Source: Thamnidium elegans
Lineage: Eukaryota > Mucoromycota > Mucoromycetes > Mucorales > Mucoraceae
Direction: 5' to 3'
Assembly (NCBI GenBank): GCA_025201345.1
Contig: JAIXMG010000037.1
Location: 124,001-188,000 of the forward strand
Length of the DNA stretch: 64,000 bases
Positions 12,897 to 24,790 of the stretch are shown here, piece after piece; the stretch's first letter is position 1, and every line of letters starts with the position of its first letter. The notes beneath the pieces are model-generated. The model did not search any database and was not told the origin of the DNA. It saw nothing but the letters and a program-made list of their open reading frames with translations. Position numbers and translations under genes: made by a program.

Positions 12897-15473
12897 GTTA
12901 TTATTAGAAGCAGCTAGAGTAGTAGGAGGTGAAGGTGGAGGAGTAGGTTGTTGTTGTTGTTGAGGTTTATACATCATAGAATATCTCTTTTCACAAATAT
13001 CTACTTCTTTTGCTTGAGAAGAAGAATTAAGGATTGAAAAAGAGTCAGCAACTAAAGAACGAGCGGTTAATGCTGTAGGAGGCATATTAACATGATGTAT
13101 TCCAATTTGAGGTTGAGGAGAATAATAATGATTTGTATGAGGAATTGATTCTGTATTTGACGTATTTATGGTATTGGTAGAATAAGTACCATTATAAGTG
13201 AGTTTATCTAATTCGCTTACAGGTGGTTGAGATAATTGAAGTACTCTACGACGATACTTTTGAGAACCAGTTCTATAAATAGGAGGAGACATCATCATCG
13301 CTTCAGGTAATTGAGTTGTTGAAGTTTCAATATCAAAATTACGATAACTTGATGGTGAAGAAATAGGAGAAGACATTGTTGAACAATTAGAGGAAGATCT
13401 AGCTCTTTGTTGTTGTTTTTGATGCTTTAAAATAAATTCATTTTGTTTTTGCATCATTTCTAATTGTTGTTGTTGTTGTTGTTGTTTAGAACCAAACCAT
13501 GACTTGACAGAAGAAAACCAACCTGATTTTTCATTTATAGTAGTAGAACCAAAACCAACTGTATGAATTGTATTTTGAGGTATATTCATTACAGGTTTTG
13601 GATAAGGTTGTACATGATTGGACGGTAACTCGATCGGTTCTTCTTTTATTGGTGGAGAGGGTGGTGATGATGTTTGTACTACATTACCTGTTTGAATGGC
13701 TCGATCTATTGAATGGTTTTCAATCTTTTTATTACGTGATTCAATAGCGCACGCAAAGGCATCAGGAACAGATGCCATCGGTTTTTGATGATTATTTACT
13801 GTCGACATATTTTCAAGTAATAAATGCCAAAGGGTACTTGAAGTATCACATTCACCAGTTTGCATTTTGATAAGAGCATCTTTATCGAAACCAGCAGCAG
13901 TTAAAGCAGCGAATAGTCTTTGTTCTATAGGAGACATGTAAGAAGTATCGTTATGAAAGACACCACTATCTCTACTTTTATGAAATGAAGAAGGTAAAGA
14001 AGTTCTAAAAGAATGTTGAAGTAAAGGAGAACTAGGTGAAGGACTACGACGATTTAAAGTTGGAGCAGAAAAACGAGGAAATTTGTTACTTAATTGTTGT
14101 TGCGAAGGTCTAAGGATACCTAAACTGGATCTAACTTGCGGAGAAAATTTTAAATCGGGAGACATACTCAAGTTATCTTCTAATGCGATAGTATTTATAT
14201 CTTGTTGAGAGAAAATAGAATCTATATCGGAAGTTGATTGATTCGTAGTAGTTGAAGAAGAAGGGGTTAAGCAAGCATCATCATCATCATCATCATCATC
14301 TTCTTCTTCTTCTTCTTCTTCGTCATCATCATCATCATCATCAGAGTAAACTTCATCTTGAATAGTCCATGGATGATCTACAATGTTATCAATCGTAATA
14401 CGTTGAGATGGTTCTAATTGGAGCATTTGTCGTATTAAATTACTTAGTTCAGCTGAAAAGTAAAATGGCATTTCATATTCTACTTGAACAATTTTTCTTT
14501 GTGTCATAATTTCGGAATCATCATCGAAAGGGTATTCACCAGCTAATAAGGTAAAAAGTATAACACCAAGAGACCAAATATCAGTTTCTACAAAAATAAG
14601 TTGGCTTAATATAAATATTTCTTTTTCTCCTTTTTTTTTTGTATTACAATACCTGGTCCAGTATATTTTTTACGTAAAATAACCTCTAATTTTTTTTTTT
14701 TAAATATTTTGATATATTATGTATTTATTTATTTTACCTGGAGCTGAATAACTAAGGCTACCACAAAATGTTTCAAGATATTGATTCTTTTGAGTAAATC
14801 GAGCAAAACCAAAATCACAAATCTTTACGTTATCTTCTGCGTCTAGTAAAATATTTTCAAGCTTAAGATCCCTACAATATAAATTTTTAAGGAGATAATA
14901 TAAAAAGGTTAGGGAGATTTAAATAAAAATAGGTGATATTATTACCTATGAACAATGCCACGCGTATGACAATATTTGATTGCATCTGTCAGCTGACGAA
15001 ACCATTTATGCACTCTAATTTCAGAACAACGGCCAGCGTCAGTTAATGCGTCTAATAAGTCACCATTTGGACAATATTCAGATATAATATGTATCGCAGA
15101 TTCAGTTGTTATCATTTCATATAGCATGACAATATTTGGATGCTTTAGTTGTCGGTGATGGTGAATCTCTCTTGCCATCATTGGGGCATGTTGTTTACTA
15201 ATTTTTTTTATCGCAACAAGTCTACCGGTTAACTTGTGAAAGCCTTTTTTGACTTTACCAAATGTTCCTTCACCAATAGTTTCTCCTATTGTATAACATC
15301 CAACAGACGTCATTTCATGGGAGGATAACTCCTTAAGTAATTCATTATAATCAACTGCTAACTATTTATAATTTTATTAGCACAATTTTTTTTTTTTCTC
15401 GGTTGTCGTTATATATTTCTCTTACTTTGGCTTGTTGATTATGTGTGACAGAATTTCTTGGTGAACTGATCAT
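12400..15473 (-). CDS. Kin4-like (CAMKL) Ser/Thr protein kinase
   Basis: Exons 15473-15426, 15361-14946, 14871-14738, 14685-14653, 14587-12588 and 12531-12400 give 920 aa; one exon is only 33 nt. The kinase domain spans about residues 37-290, with glycine loop GEGTFG, VAIKK, the HRDLK catalytic loop (split by an intron after HR), DFG, an APE motif built by the micro-exon (AP/EV), and DIWSLGV. Residues near 428-472 hold a UBA-like block with the words [16 protein letters not shown] and SSTLWHLL, which I associate with Kin4/Frk1-type fungal kinases of the spindle-position checkpoint. The tail is long and disordered: an Asp/Glu tract (about 293-314), Gln runs, an Asn run (about 772-790, AAT codons), and a last exon ending in acidic EEEEEEDE. 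The start is chosen because exon 1 (MISSPRNSV) splices cleanly into the conserved pre-kinase segment. Kinase identity is near certain; the Kin4 subfamily is likely. Confidence 0.88.
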
Positions 15474-16800
15474 ATTTATATTTTTTTTTAATTGAAAGAA
15501 TGGAAGTGTCGAATTTATAAAAGAAAGTTTATAAATGTCGTGTCATGAAGGAAAGTAATGTGTTTATATAACTAGAAAAAAAAAAAAAAAAAAAAAAAGT
15601 ATAAAAAAAAAAAAAAGAGAGAGAGAAAGAGATAAGTGAAAATATAATAATAATAAATTAGTCCATTATAATAAAAATAAAAAGGGGGAGGAGAGGGAAA
15701 ATGTTGTTATAGATCGCTTGAAAAAGAATCTAATTGAGGCAAGAAACACAAGCTTGTACGACTTTTTTTTAAAAAGGAAAATGCTCTTGTGTTTTTTTAT
15801 TTTATTTTATTTTACTTTATAAAAAAGATGATATCGCCTCACTTGTTTACAAGTAAAACTATTTTTTAACTTGTATTTAAGGAGGAGGGAAAAAGATAAA
15901 TACTTTTTTTGTTGTCGTTGTTTGTTGTTGTTTGTAAATGAATGGGAAGTTTATATGGATTCGTTGTACAAGAATATCAAGCTAACACCAATTTTTAATC
16001 GAAAGTCATACATTTTTAGTATTTTATCACCAGTTACTTATTACAAAATCCTCTTTATCACCAATCATATACATTGCTCTTATTCCATAAGCATTTGATT
16101 TTTCTTTCTTTTTTTATAATTATTATTGTGAACAATCAATGATATAAATATCTCTTTGCATACTACTACTACTGTACTTTTAATTGTAAACACACATTTC
16201 TTTTACTTTATTAAAAAAAAAAAAATACAATAAATCTGTCAACGACATCCGATAAACTCGGAACTCCTTCTTGTAGTTGAATCAATCTGCAGGGCCTTTA
16301 TTGATCACAACTGTATGTCAGTTATCATTAGTTAGCCTTATTATAACTGTTGGATCAATATGACTTTACTGCTGAGATAAAAAAAAAAAAAAACGATATG
16401 ATTTTCATACAGTCAATTTTTTACTAAGCGTAAGGCCGTAATATATTTTTACAACATCAGTTTATTTATTTAGTTACGATAAATTATCATCATCAGTTAC
16501 ATTGTATTTGACCCGCGGTGAAGTAAAATATACAACAAGCTTAATAAACCCCAACCCCAACCCCCCTCTTGAACAGATATTAATTAGCTGTCGAACAGCT
16601 GTAATACAAATTGGACCAGCTAAAAATAAATAATAATAAAATGACTCTTTTATATACGTATATACCTGTATAAAAAGAATCTTAATAATTATCATTCCAA
16701 AGCTTTATTGTTTAAAATCTATTAGCTTTTAATAATCATTTACATGTGGTCTGTACTACTTTACAAATCGCCAGGACATACACTTTATTCACCCGTTAGT
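15474..16800. other. Kinase promoter side and intergenic DNA, no gene seen
   Basis: Poly-A and (GA)n-rich DNA lies directly upstream of the kinase start (15573-15635). A C-run motif (CCCCAA twice, then CCCCCC) lies at about 16548-16566. Open frames are short and unconvincing. Confidence 0.5.
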
Positions 16801-17010
16801 AAATGCAGTCGTTCCACTGCCAATTTAAGGATTTAGTGAAAAAAAATTGAGGAGCGTAAAAAAACTATTTTTGTGCTTTTAAGCTTAAAATTCGAAAGGC
16901 TTTATTTTTATCGTGTTCAAAACAAATTGATGAGAATTCCTGCTAAGCATATTCTGGGTCTGATACAACAAAACTGACAGCAATAATATGTTTAAAAAAA
17001 AAAATGTTGT
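16801..17010. repeat. MITE-family repeat (copy B)
   Basis: gtcgttccactgccaatttaag at 16809-16830 is the exact reverse complement of 61148-61169. The homology continues inward: the words attcctgctaagcat and attctgggtc (16935-16960) and ctgacagcaataat (16974-16988) have inverted counterparts at 60910-60970. It also carries the 18-mer that forms the terminal repeats of copy A at 1929. It has no coding capacity. Confidence 0.6.
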
Positions 17011-18636
17011 CCCCTTTTTTTATAACTGTATACACTTTAACCCATATTATTTATGCTGATGCTTACATACCGAAAATGTCGAGTAACATCTTAGTAACAC
17101 ATTTAAACACGCAATATACATGATCGTTAATTCTACATTACACACAAAAAAAAAAACTTTAACAAAGTTCTAAAATACTCTACATAACATATCTAGTATG
17201 TAGTCATTTGAAATCATAAATCGAGTTAGCCGCAGGTACAAATTAAAAAATATTTTGCCTATATGTACATGTATATAATAAAAAAAAAACTCTTACTTTT
17301 CAAGGAGGTGTAAGAAAATTAATATCTTTGTGTTACTGGCCACTAATAAATATGCCCACTTTTTTTTTTAAAAAAAAAGAGACAATTGTCAACCTTTGTA
17401 TAAGAATATCTACAAAACCCTTCCAAATCGCTTAATAAAATACCATTGCATGCCGCTCCTACTCTCAAAGTAGTTCATTCTCAGATATTAAGAAATTATA
17501 TAAACCCTTTAATTATATGCACACCGTTTTTTCAGACCCACCCCCCTTTTTTCTTTCTTGCGCACTGTCTTTTTAATTTTAGGATTAATCCTACTTTCAG
17601 CCAAGTAAAAATATTATAATTGGATTAAACATTGTCGTAGTATCCAAATTGAAGAGAGTTTGATAGATCCATGCAAGGTGGCCGAGAACTTTCTAAGAGT
17701 GGCTCAAAGTAATTCATATATTTACAGCCATCTCATCTAACAACAACAAGTACACAGTCGACTAAAAGCATTAGTAACTCAATAGCACGTTATAAACATT
17801 GGCATTGCTATTGCGTCTAAAAAATATTCTAAACATAGAATATATGGAGGCCATCTTATTCAAAGGGAAGAAAAAGAGGGGCACGATTATGAATTTTGGT
17901 TAAGCGTAAAGGCTATACACATAAATAAAAATACATGTACAATAATAGAGAGGTATGTGTACAGTGAAGGGTACAACTATGGGTTGGGTACAACATAAAT
18001 AAGGTAGTGTTATATAGATCCTCCTCTCTCTTTTTTTTTAAAAAAAATAAAAGTGAACGTCTCATCATTTAAATATTTTTGCTTTTCTTGATAAAGCAAG
18101 TTTTTTTCTTCCTACGGTAACACATTTTACTATGCATACTTTGGGGCTAAGTGATAGATGTTTCTATACCGTTTATAAAATATGTTTACAAAAGAATAAA
18201 GGAGTTTAAAATAAGGTAACTAGATAAAGAGGATTACGGCAAAGTAGTTATAACAACGGATAGTGCTACATATGGTGTTATACTCTCTCTCTCTCTCTTT
18301 TATTTGGTTTAATATATAATACGAACAGCATAAACTTGAATGTTAGCATAGTCACTCTTATAGAAAACGATTTTAATGAAAGATGAGAATTAGCATTCTT
18401 AATTCCTATAAGTTATGAAAGATATTCATCTTCTCTTTCTTTATTTACAAGATTTATTGGTAATGAGATGGGAGATGATAGTTTACCTACGCTTACAGAA
18501 CCAATGTCTCTGTATCGCTTTTAAAAAGTTGAAAATGAAATACAGCACTATGTTCCTGATTAATTACTTTTTTTTGTTTTTGTTTTGGTATCTTAACACA
18601 GCCTAATTTTGGAATATATAAAACGGATTAAAACCA

Positions 18637-18674
<38 letters not shown>

Positions 18675-18827
18675 ATTGTGTAAATTTTCGTAATGTTCGA
18701 AGTATATTATCATATTTTAAATATTATCATTAATGATGGCGTTAAAAAAGCTGTAAAATGTGACGAACCGTCTCCACATAAAAATTATTAGTTGTTCGTT
18801 AAAAACCTTGATAGACCGTGATAGGAC
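17011..18827. other. Intergenic, no gene supported
   Basis: AT-rich DNA with homopolymers, a (CT)n tract near 18282-18298 and (TA)n at about 18643-18670. One open frame (18415-18606) is short and resembles nothing I know. Confidence 0.5.
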
Positions 18828-18835
18828 TAAATAAA

Positions 18836-19864
18836 CTACAGTTTTCTTAGGGACCACGGCGCAAATCTTTCGGACCACGGGGGAGTGTACATAGGGTAAC
18901 TTGGATCGGGCGCCTCGTGGTACGAAAAAAATTACTATGTGCACTCCCGTGGTCCGAGCGTTATCAAACAAAACTAAAACATTAGAGTTGTTTAATTGAT
19001 ATTCGTTATTTTATTTTTGTTATTTTATATTACTTATACACATCATAAAATATTTAAAATTATTTTTTACGCTTAGCATTCATACTATACTTCATATTTT
19101 ATTATCTTTTTCTGAAAATATAAAGAAAATAAGGTAGTTTATTAAGAGGAAAAGTTATTATTCTTCATCGGAAGATTCGATTACAACAAGCTCGTCTTTT
19201 TCTGCATTAAAAGTCTTTCCTTCTGTATGTTTGGGAAATTGCCCAAAGAGCTTCCATGTTGATTTAAACAATGTAGCATAGGATTCGTCTACCTGGAAGT
19301 ACATATGGCTAACAGAAGGATATGACATACGCCTATGGCCGAACTCGACAGCTACCCAGTGCGCATTTTTTATATTTTGAAGGTGATGTGGCTGTACTTT
19401 TACTTTTGGTTTTATAGTAACCTTAAGTGGCAAAATAGTGAGTGGTTCGTAAAGATGTCTTTTATTCCCGGCGTCAGGATATGTACATACAGGTATGTTG
19501 TAAGTATCTGCAACTGCTTGAACACAGCCAAGATAGTCAAACCAAATAGACATGCTCGTTCTTCTATACTCATACATATCTGGTTTGATGCTCCTTTCTA
19601 GGCTGGCAACGTCGAAACCAAATTATTTACATACATGCTCTTTTTGAATTCACACTCTATGAGCATATCTTTCTTGACATCCCTATACCTATCATCACTG
19701 AGCTTTTAAACTTTTGTTTTGACGCAGTTCAGGGACCAAAACTTTCTCGGACTGTGGGAGTGCACGTAGTTATTTTTTCGGACCACAGGGCGCCCGATCC
19801 AAGTTACCCTATGTACACTCCCCAGTGGTCCGAAAGATTTGCGCCGTGGTCCCTAAGAAAACCG
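18836..19864. mobile_element. TIR DNA transposon (about 1.03 kb), OTU-bearing, MULE-like
   Basis: Long terminal inverted repeats of about 130 bp, visibly less AT-rich than their surroundings, flank the element. The left arm 18841-18960 starts gttttcttagggaccacgg; the right arm 19736-19860 ends ccgtggtccctaagaaaac. The arms differ by a few substitutions and indels. taaataaa occurs directly outside both ends (18828-18835 and 19865-19872), a plausible 8-bp target duplication. Inside, on the minus strand, is a truncated OTU-like peptidase and no transposase, so the element is non-autonomous. Long TIRs with an 8-9 bp duplication and an OTU-type gene recall Mutator-like elements, but without a transposase the superfamily stays inferred. 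Confidence 0.72.
19158..19702 (-). pseudogene. Truncated OTU-like cysteine peptidase inside TIR element
   Basis: The main open block (19577-19158) reads from MYEYRRTSMSIW to ESSDEE. The frame extends upstream without a start codon to about 19630, and a further block in another frame (19702-19620) gives LSDDRYRDVKKDMLIE. Together these match the order of OTU peptidases: R..VK..M before the Trp segment (IWFDYLGCVQAVADTYN), a hydrophobic strand (LYEPLTILPL), and a late HW pair (NAHWVAVEF) at the usual catalytic-His position. The N-terminal segment with the catalytic Cys (normally in a D-G-x-C motif) is missing; the left part of the domain runs into the terminal repeat. An internal frame break, or an intron I could not place, lies near 19620-19635. 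Probably inactive. Confidence 0.55.
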
Positions 19865-19872
19865 TAAATAAA

Positions 19873-20407
19873 GTATGGTTGTATATATCATAAATCAAAT
19901 ATTTCGCTGGATAGCATAATGTCGATTGAATACTTTGTTTCCACGAAGGATAAAATATATATGTCACATTATTAGAAAATGATAAGCTCTATTGTGAGTA
20001 TTAAATCGTAAAACCATTGAGGTAGCGCCTACAACTAATGTGGATTAGAATAGACGTTACGCTTCCTCTGGTTTATGACCCTTTCTCTCTTAGCATCATA
20101 TATCATTCTAACATGTAACTAAGTCTTTATTTTATCGAAATAAATTAAATGCTTACCTATGAAAGAAAGCGGTATAAAAAAAAAAGAGAGCGGGAAAAGT
20201 TCAAAAAGAAAAAGCACTATAAAACGGAGAACAGGCCATAGGCTACAATATCCTAAATGATCGTATAAAAAAGAAGGTTTTACATTATTTGCCTTTTAGT
20301 TTAACCAATCATAAGCACTATTTTCCCCATAATAAAAAAGAGACCCTTTTATTTTATTTTTCTTCTTTTTCTTCTCTCGTTTGTTTGTTTTGATATTTAT
20401 AAGCTAA
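19873..20407. other. Promoter side of the GH20 gene
   Basis: About 530 bp between the TIR element and the hexosaminidase start. A pyrimidine-rich stretch (20350-20380) lies just before the start codon. I see no other gene. Confidence 0.5.
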
Positions 20408-23257
20408 ATGGCAGAAGAATACTTAGTAGCAGATGATGTGATGAGTCCCGTATACACCGAACAAAGTGCAGTTCTTATTATTATTGAACATACGCACCAA
20501 CCAGTTGAACTACAGGACGGTATATTAAAACTTATTTCTTATGCACCACACGGAAACCTTGTCAACGGAAACGCCATGGACGAAGAGTCAAGTGAATTTA
20601 AGTGGCATGTCAGGTAAGTTGTTTTATCTTTTTTTTTTTCCTTTGTTATATACTCAGACTCTATATATAGTTTTGTTCATGATACGAATTTACGTGAAGG
20701 GGAATATATTTCTGCCAGTAATTATAATAGTTATAACGATAGGGTAGATGGTGATCGATTTGAAATTCAAATCAGGTATCACCGAAAAATTGACGGTAAG
20801 GATATATAACCTGAAAAAGAAAAAGAAAAAAAAAAGAGAAGGAATTCTCATATATACATGTTTAAAGCTTTTCGGGCACTTGGTAAAATACTTGGTGGAG
20901 CACGAGACTACATGGTACTTACTGGTATTCACGGCGACCTTGTCAATTTTAGAGAAAAGGCACAATTTGATACACAAGGGTAAACTGGGACGAAAAAGTT
21001 TACATAATAGCTTATCTAATAACTTTTCTGTCCTACTAGTGTCATGATTGATTGTAGTAGAAATGGTGTATTACGACCTAAATCTGTTTACTTCCTATTA
21101 AACAACATGGCATTAATGGGACTAAATATGTTACAGCTTTATACAGAGGATACGTTTGAAGTAGAAGGAGAGCCATTGTTTGGTTATTTGAGAGGAAAAT
21201 TTACTACTCGTGAATTAGCTTCTATTGACGATTATGCATTTGATTTGTAACTATAAAAAAAAAAATGCTGACAAATTCGAAGAGTGGAGAGGAAAAATTA
21301 ATTTTAAATATGTTACGTTATTAGAGGGATAGAAGTCATGCCTTGTATTCAAACTTTGGGTCACATGGGTCAAACCTTACAATGGCAACAGTACGCTCAT
21401 CTCCGTGATAATACCGAAGTTCTCTTACCAGAGTCAGAAGCTACTTATGAGTTTATAGAGAAATTGATTCAATCTGCAGCTAGTCCTTTTAGATCTAAGC
21501 GTATTCATATTGGCATGGATGAAGTAAGTTTTAACTAGCGCTAAAACTAAAAAAAAAAAAAAAAAAAAAGTGGAACTAATTTCTTTTTAGGCTCATGGTG
21601 TAGGTGAAGGTAGATACCGTCAACTTTACGGTTACAAGGATTCTTCGCAAATATTTATAGAGCACTTGCAAAGGGTTACTGAAATATGTACACGTCATAG
21701 CTTACAACCTATACTTTGGTCAGATAGTAAGTCTTAAGATATTTCAATATCCATGTATATAAAAAAAAACTAAAACTTTTAGTTAGTGTTGTTTTGTTTA
21801 GCAGCGAAAAATAATTCTCTTCTCGGGTACTATGACCAAACCAATAACCCGGCTACTCCTGAACTTGTTTCCAACATGCCATCAAATGCGAAACTTATCT
21901 TTTGGGATTATTATCATACAAGTTCTGATATTTATTCTCAAAAAATACAACAACATAGAGATATGGGATGTCCTGATCCATGGATAGCTAGTAAAGTATT
22001 GTCATAAAATTATATTTTTTTGTCTGTATAGATATATAATGGAAAAAAAGGGATACTTATTTTTTTTATATGTGTAGCCTCGGTATGGACTTGGAATCGA
22101 TTTTGGTCCGCATTGCCTTTTTCATTTGAAGCAATTCGTGCCAGTACCGTAGCCGCAAAAGATAAAGATGATGGCGTACGCAATACGTTTATTACAATCT
22201 GGGGTGACGAAGGAAATGAATGTGATATGTAAGATAAAATAGAAAGAAAGACAAAAAAAAAAGGCTCAAAAAGATATATAGATTTTCTGCATTACCTGCA
22301 TTAATATACTACGCACAACATGGCTATTGTGAAGAAAAAGAAGTAGATATTCAAGTACTAAAGAGAAACTTTGGTAAGTAAAGTATAACATTTATATATG
22401 TATGATATTAAAATAAGAGAAAAACCTGGATAGAGGGAATTTGTGGTGCTAGCTTTGATGACTGGGTAACTGCATCCAAGGTAAAACTTAAAAAAAGTAG
22501 GGAGGATAAAGCTGACTAATTTTTATTTATACGTTGTATATAGATTGATGATATACCAGCAGGAACGCCAATTACCTCAAGATCGACTTTTGCGAGTAAC
22601 ATGAGTAAATGGTTACTTTGGGAAGGTAACACATACAGACAAATGTTATTATACCTATTGACTTTTGACACACAATTTATAGATCCATTCTTAAGTTTCC
22701 TTTCTCCGCAATATGCAGATGAAGACCTGGAAACGCATTACGCAACTATCGAAGAAACATTGTCAAAAGCCATTCTAGAAAAGACTGCCAGTAATCCACT
22801 AAACGAACGATTGGAATTACCTCGTCGGATTGCCATGGTGCTCTCACTAAAATGTTTCCTGCGTAAACGATGCGTGGAAGCATATAAAAAAAAGGATTAT
22901 AGTCAATTGTTGGATCTGACTCATGGTAGACTTACTTTATTAAGACAGGAAGTAGACGGATTGTGGAAATATCATCGAAAGATGTGGATGAAGACAAATA
23001 AATCGTTTGGATGGGAAGTACTTGAGAATAGATATGGTGGATTACGTACCCGCTTAGAGACTATGTTCGATCAAATTGTAGCACATGTCGATTATATCAC
23101 GCATACAAAAATAGATGAAGATGAAGATGAGGATGAAGAAAATGAACATAAACGTATACCAGAATTCGAAGTAGATTTAGAGTGCTTGTATTATGGTGCA
23201 AAAACTAATTTACTCTTGGATCATGCACGTGTAGTATCTACTTCACGGCCTGGGTAA
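20408..23257 (+). CDS. Glycoside hydrolase family 20 hexosaminidase (HexD-like, cytosolic)
   Basis: Eleven exons: 20408-20613, 20743-20795, 20868-20979, 21040-21246, 21325-21523, 21591-21726, 21787-21990, 22078-22228, 22282-22373, 22434-22480 and 22544-23257, giving 706 aa. The TIM-barrel core has the order MIDCSRNGVLR, LYTEDTFEVEGEP, VMPCIQTLGHM, RIHIGMDEAHG, LFWD/WDYYHT-type and SVWTWNRFW, and matches the single-domain GH20 group that includes animal hexosaminidase D. The catalytic Asp-Glu pair is D258-E259, at the end of exon 5. There is no signal peptide or membrane segment, so it probably acts on N-acetyl-hexosaminides in the cytosol. The exon 2/3 join was chosen to give KIDAFRALGKILGG; the alternative acceptor with GAATTC breaks the frame. 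The C-terminal 200 aa contain an acidic loop (DEDEDEDEENE). Confidence 0.9.
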
Positions 23258-23361
23258 TTTTTTCTCATTTTAAGACAACGTTTTACAATAAAAATAAATA
23301 AATAAAAAAAGGAGCTTTATTATATTATTTATTCACCTATATACAAGTACATACATATATA

Positions 23362-23724
23362 TTATTTAAACGCAGTAGGATCTGGCGTAATAGCAGAAAA
23401 GGACATAGATCTTCTCTTTCTTACAGCTTCAAAGGTGTTTTGAATCGAGAGTGCGGTTGGCATCATAAATCCGTCGAACACAGAAGTTGCTTTCTTTACT
23501 GATTCAGAAGTAGGTCTTGAGAAATAATCATTTTTATTGCTTAAAGGAGATAATAGTACAAGACGTTGATTAAAGTTGAATAAAATAGTAGCATCTATTT
23601 TCTTATTTTTTTGTCCGTCAGTATCTGATAATCTTCGATGATGAAAAGGAGCACAACCAGAGGTATGAGAGCCAAAACCATCTAATTTTTCAAACGTTCT
23701 ACCACATTTACAACGGAAAGGCAT
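23362..23724 (-). CDS. Small C2HC zinc-finger-like protein
   Basis: A single exon of 120 aa. The N terminus MPFRCKCGRTFEKLDGFGSH is followed by TSGC, giving a C-x-C-x12-H-x3-C arrangement (Cys5, Cys7, His20, Cys24) that could bind one zinc ion. The rest is Ser/Thr-rich with basic patches and a RRKRSMSFS-like segment (KRRSMSFSAITPD) that could be phosphorylated. I do not recognise the family by name. It is convergent with the GH20 gene (104 bp apart) and has a clear start and good coding character. Confidence 0.65.
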   Translation of the reverse strand: MPFRCKCGRTFEKLDGFGSHTSGCAPFHHRRLSDTDGQKNKKIDATILFNFNQRLVLLSPLSNKNDYFSRPTSESVKKATSVFDGFMMPTALSIQNTFEAVRKRRSMSFSAITPDPTAFK

Positions 23725-24255
23725 ATGTAATAATTAAGAAAGAAGAAAAAAAGAAGAGAAAAAAAAGGGGAGGGGGTGAATTATTATTTATTTCTTTTAT
23801 ACGGTATCACACGACACTAGAAGAGTAAATCATGTGTATTATAAAACTTTATCTCTTTCTCTATTACTTACTCTCATGTTTGCTTGCGTTCTTGAATCAA
23901 TGATTTGTATTTAATAATAAAATTTTGTTGGTACGATCATTTACGCTGGTAATAATCTTTTGAACACTAAACCATTGTAACTCACAATTTGTATATAAGC
24001 TATACGGTTACCATTATTTTCGAGTATTTAAATAGGTAGTATAGTGTTGACTATCAAAGTTTCATTGCTCAAATACAATAGCACACTATTTATCTATTTC
24101 AACTTGTTCAGAAATAATCTATTGTGAATCCTTTGGTAACTTTATATTTTGCTCCAATAAAAAATACTTTGAGAAAATCTAGACGCACCAGGTTTTCGCT
24201 ACAAGCACACCAAGGTTTTTTTTCTTCTACACACCCGGCCATGTTTGTCGCATTT
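23725..24255. other. Promoter side of zinc-finger gene, no other gene
   Basis: A purine-rich block (23730-23775) lies just upstream of the start codon on the minus strand. The remainder is AT-rich with no supported feature. Confidence 0.5.
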
Positions 24256-24502
24256 ATAATTATACATGGTAAGAATATATAACGCATTATACTTTAATTG
24301 ATGATCTTATACTAATATATTCATGGTATAACGTATGATGACTTCTCTTCTTATACTGATAGTTCTTTTATGTATGAATGACTTCTTGGTGGTACGTCTA
24401 TATAAAATGGCTACTTCTACTGTTCTGCTTCTGCTACTTTGCGGTTGTATTTTCCTTCTTTTTCCTTGAAAATGAGATTTTTTTTATCCAAGGTTTTACT
24501 GG

Positions 24503-24542
<40 letters not shown>

Positions 24543-24649
24543 GTTTAGTATACGCAAACACAGTGGTTTGCCTTCCCAAAAATGCCTTATGCTTGCAATG
24601 TATGCATCTTAAAGATAAGTAACCATATACATACATATGATATATCTTT

Positions 24650-24681
<32 letters not shown>

Positions 24682-24790
24682 GCTTAACTACGTAAACATT
24701 ATTTGCACGGCAGTATCAGTCGTGGGGAAGCGTACTGCCTTGGGGTAACAAATTTCCAAAAGGAATAAAATATTATTTTACCCGGGGCAA
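24256..24790. repeat. Dispersed repeat (copy 1, internally deleted)
   Basis: This aligns by eye with 45066-45890. Shared words include acggtaagaata/atggtaagaata, cttctcttctta, gttttactg, acgtttagtata, ttgcc/acc-ttcccaaaaat, cttatgct, taaagataag, and cagtatcagtc/agcatcagtc near the right end. Poly-A (24506-24540) and poly-T (24658-24680) tracts interrupt it. It has no coding frame. The class is unknown. Confidence 0.6.

Noticed and set aside
16548..16566. C-run motif resembling CCCCAA telomere-type repeats or an i-motif
   Set aside because: Only two full CCCCAA units plus one C-run. Too short for telomeric or four-tract quadruplex structure, and not at a contig end.
20841..20866. Alternative start of GH20 exon 3 at GAATTC
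   Set aside because: It breaks the frame with exon 2. The acceptor at 20867 gives the conserved KIDAFRALG join.
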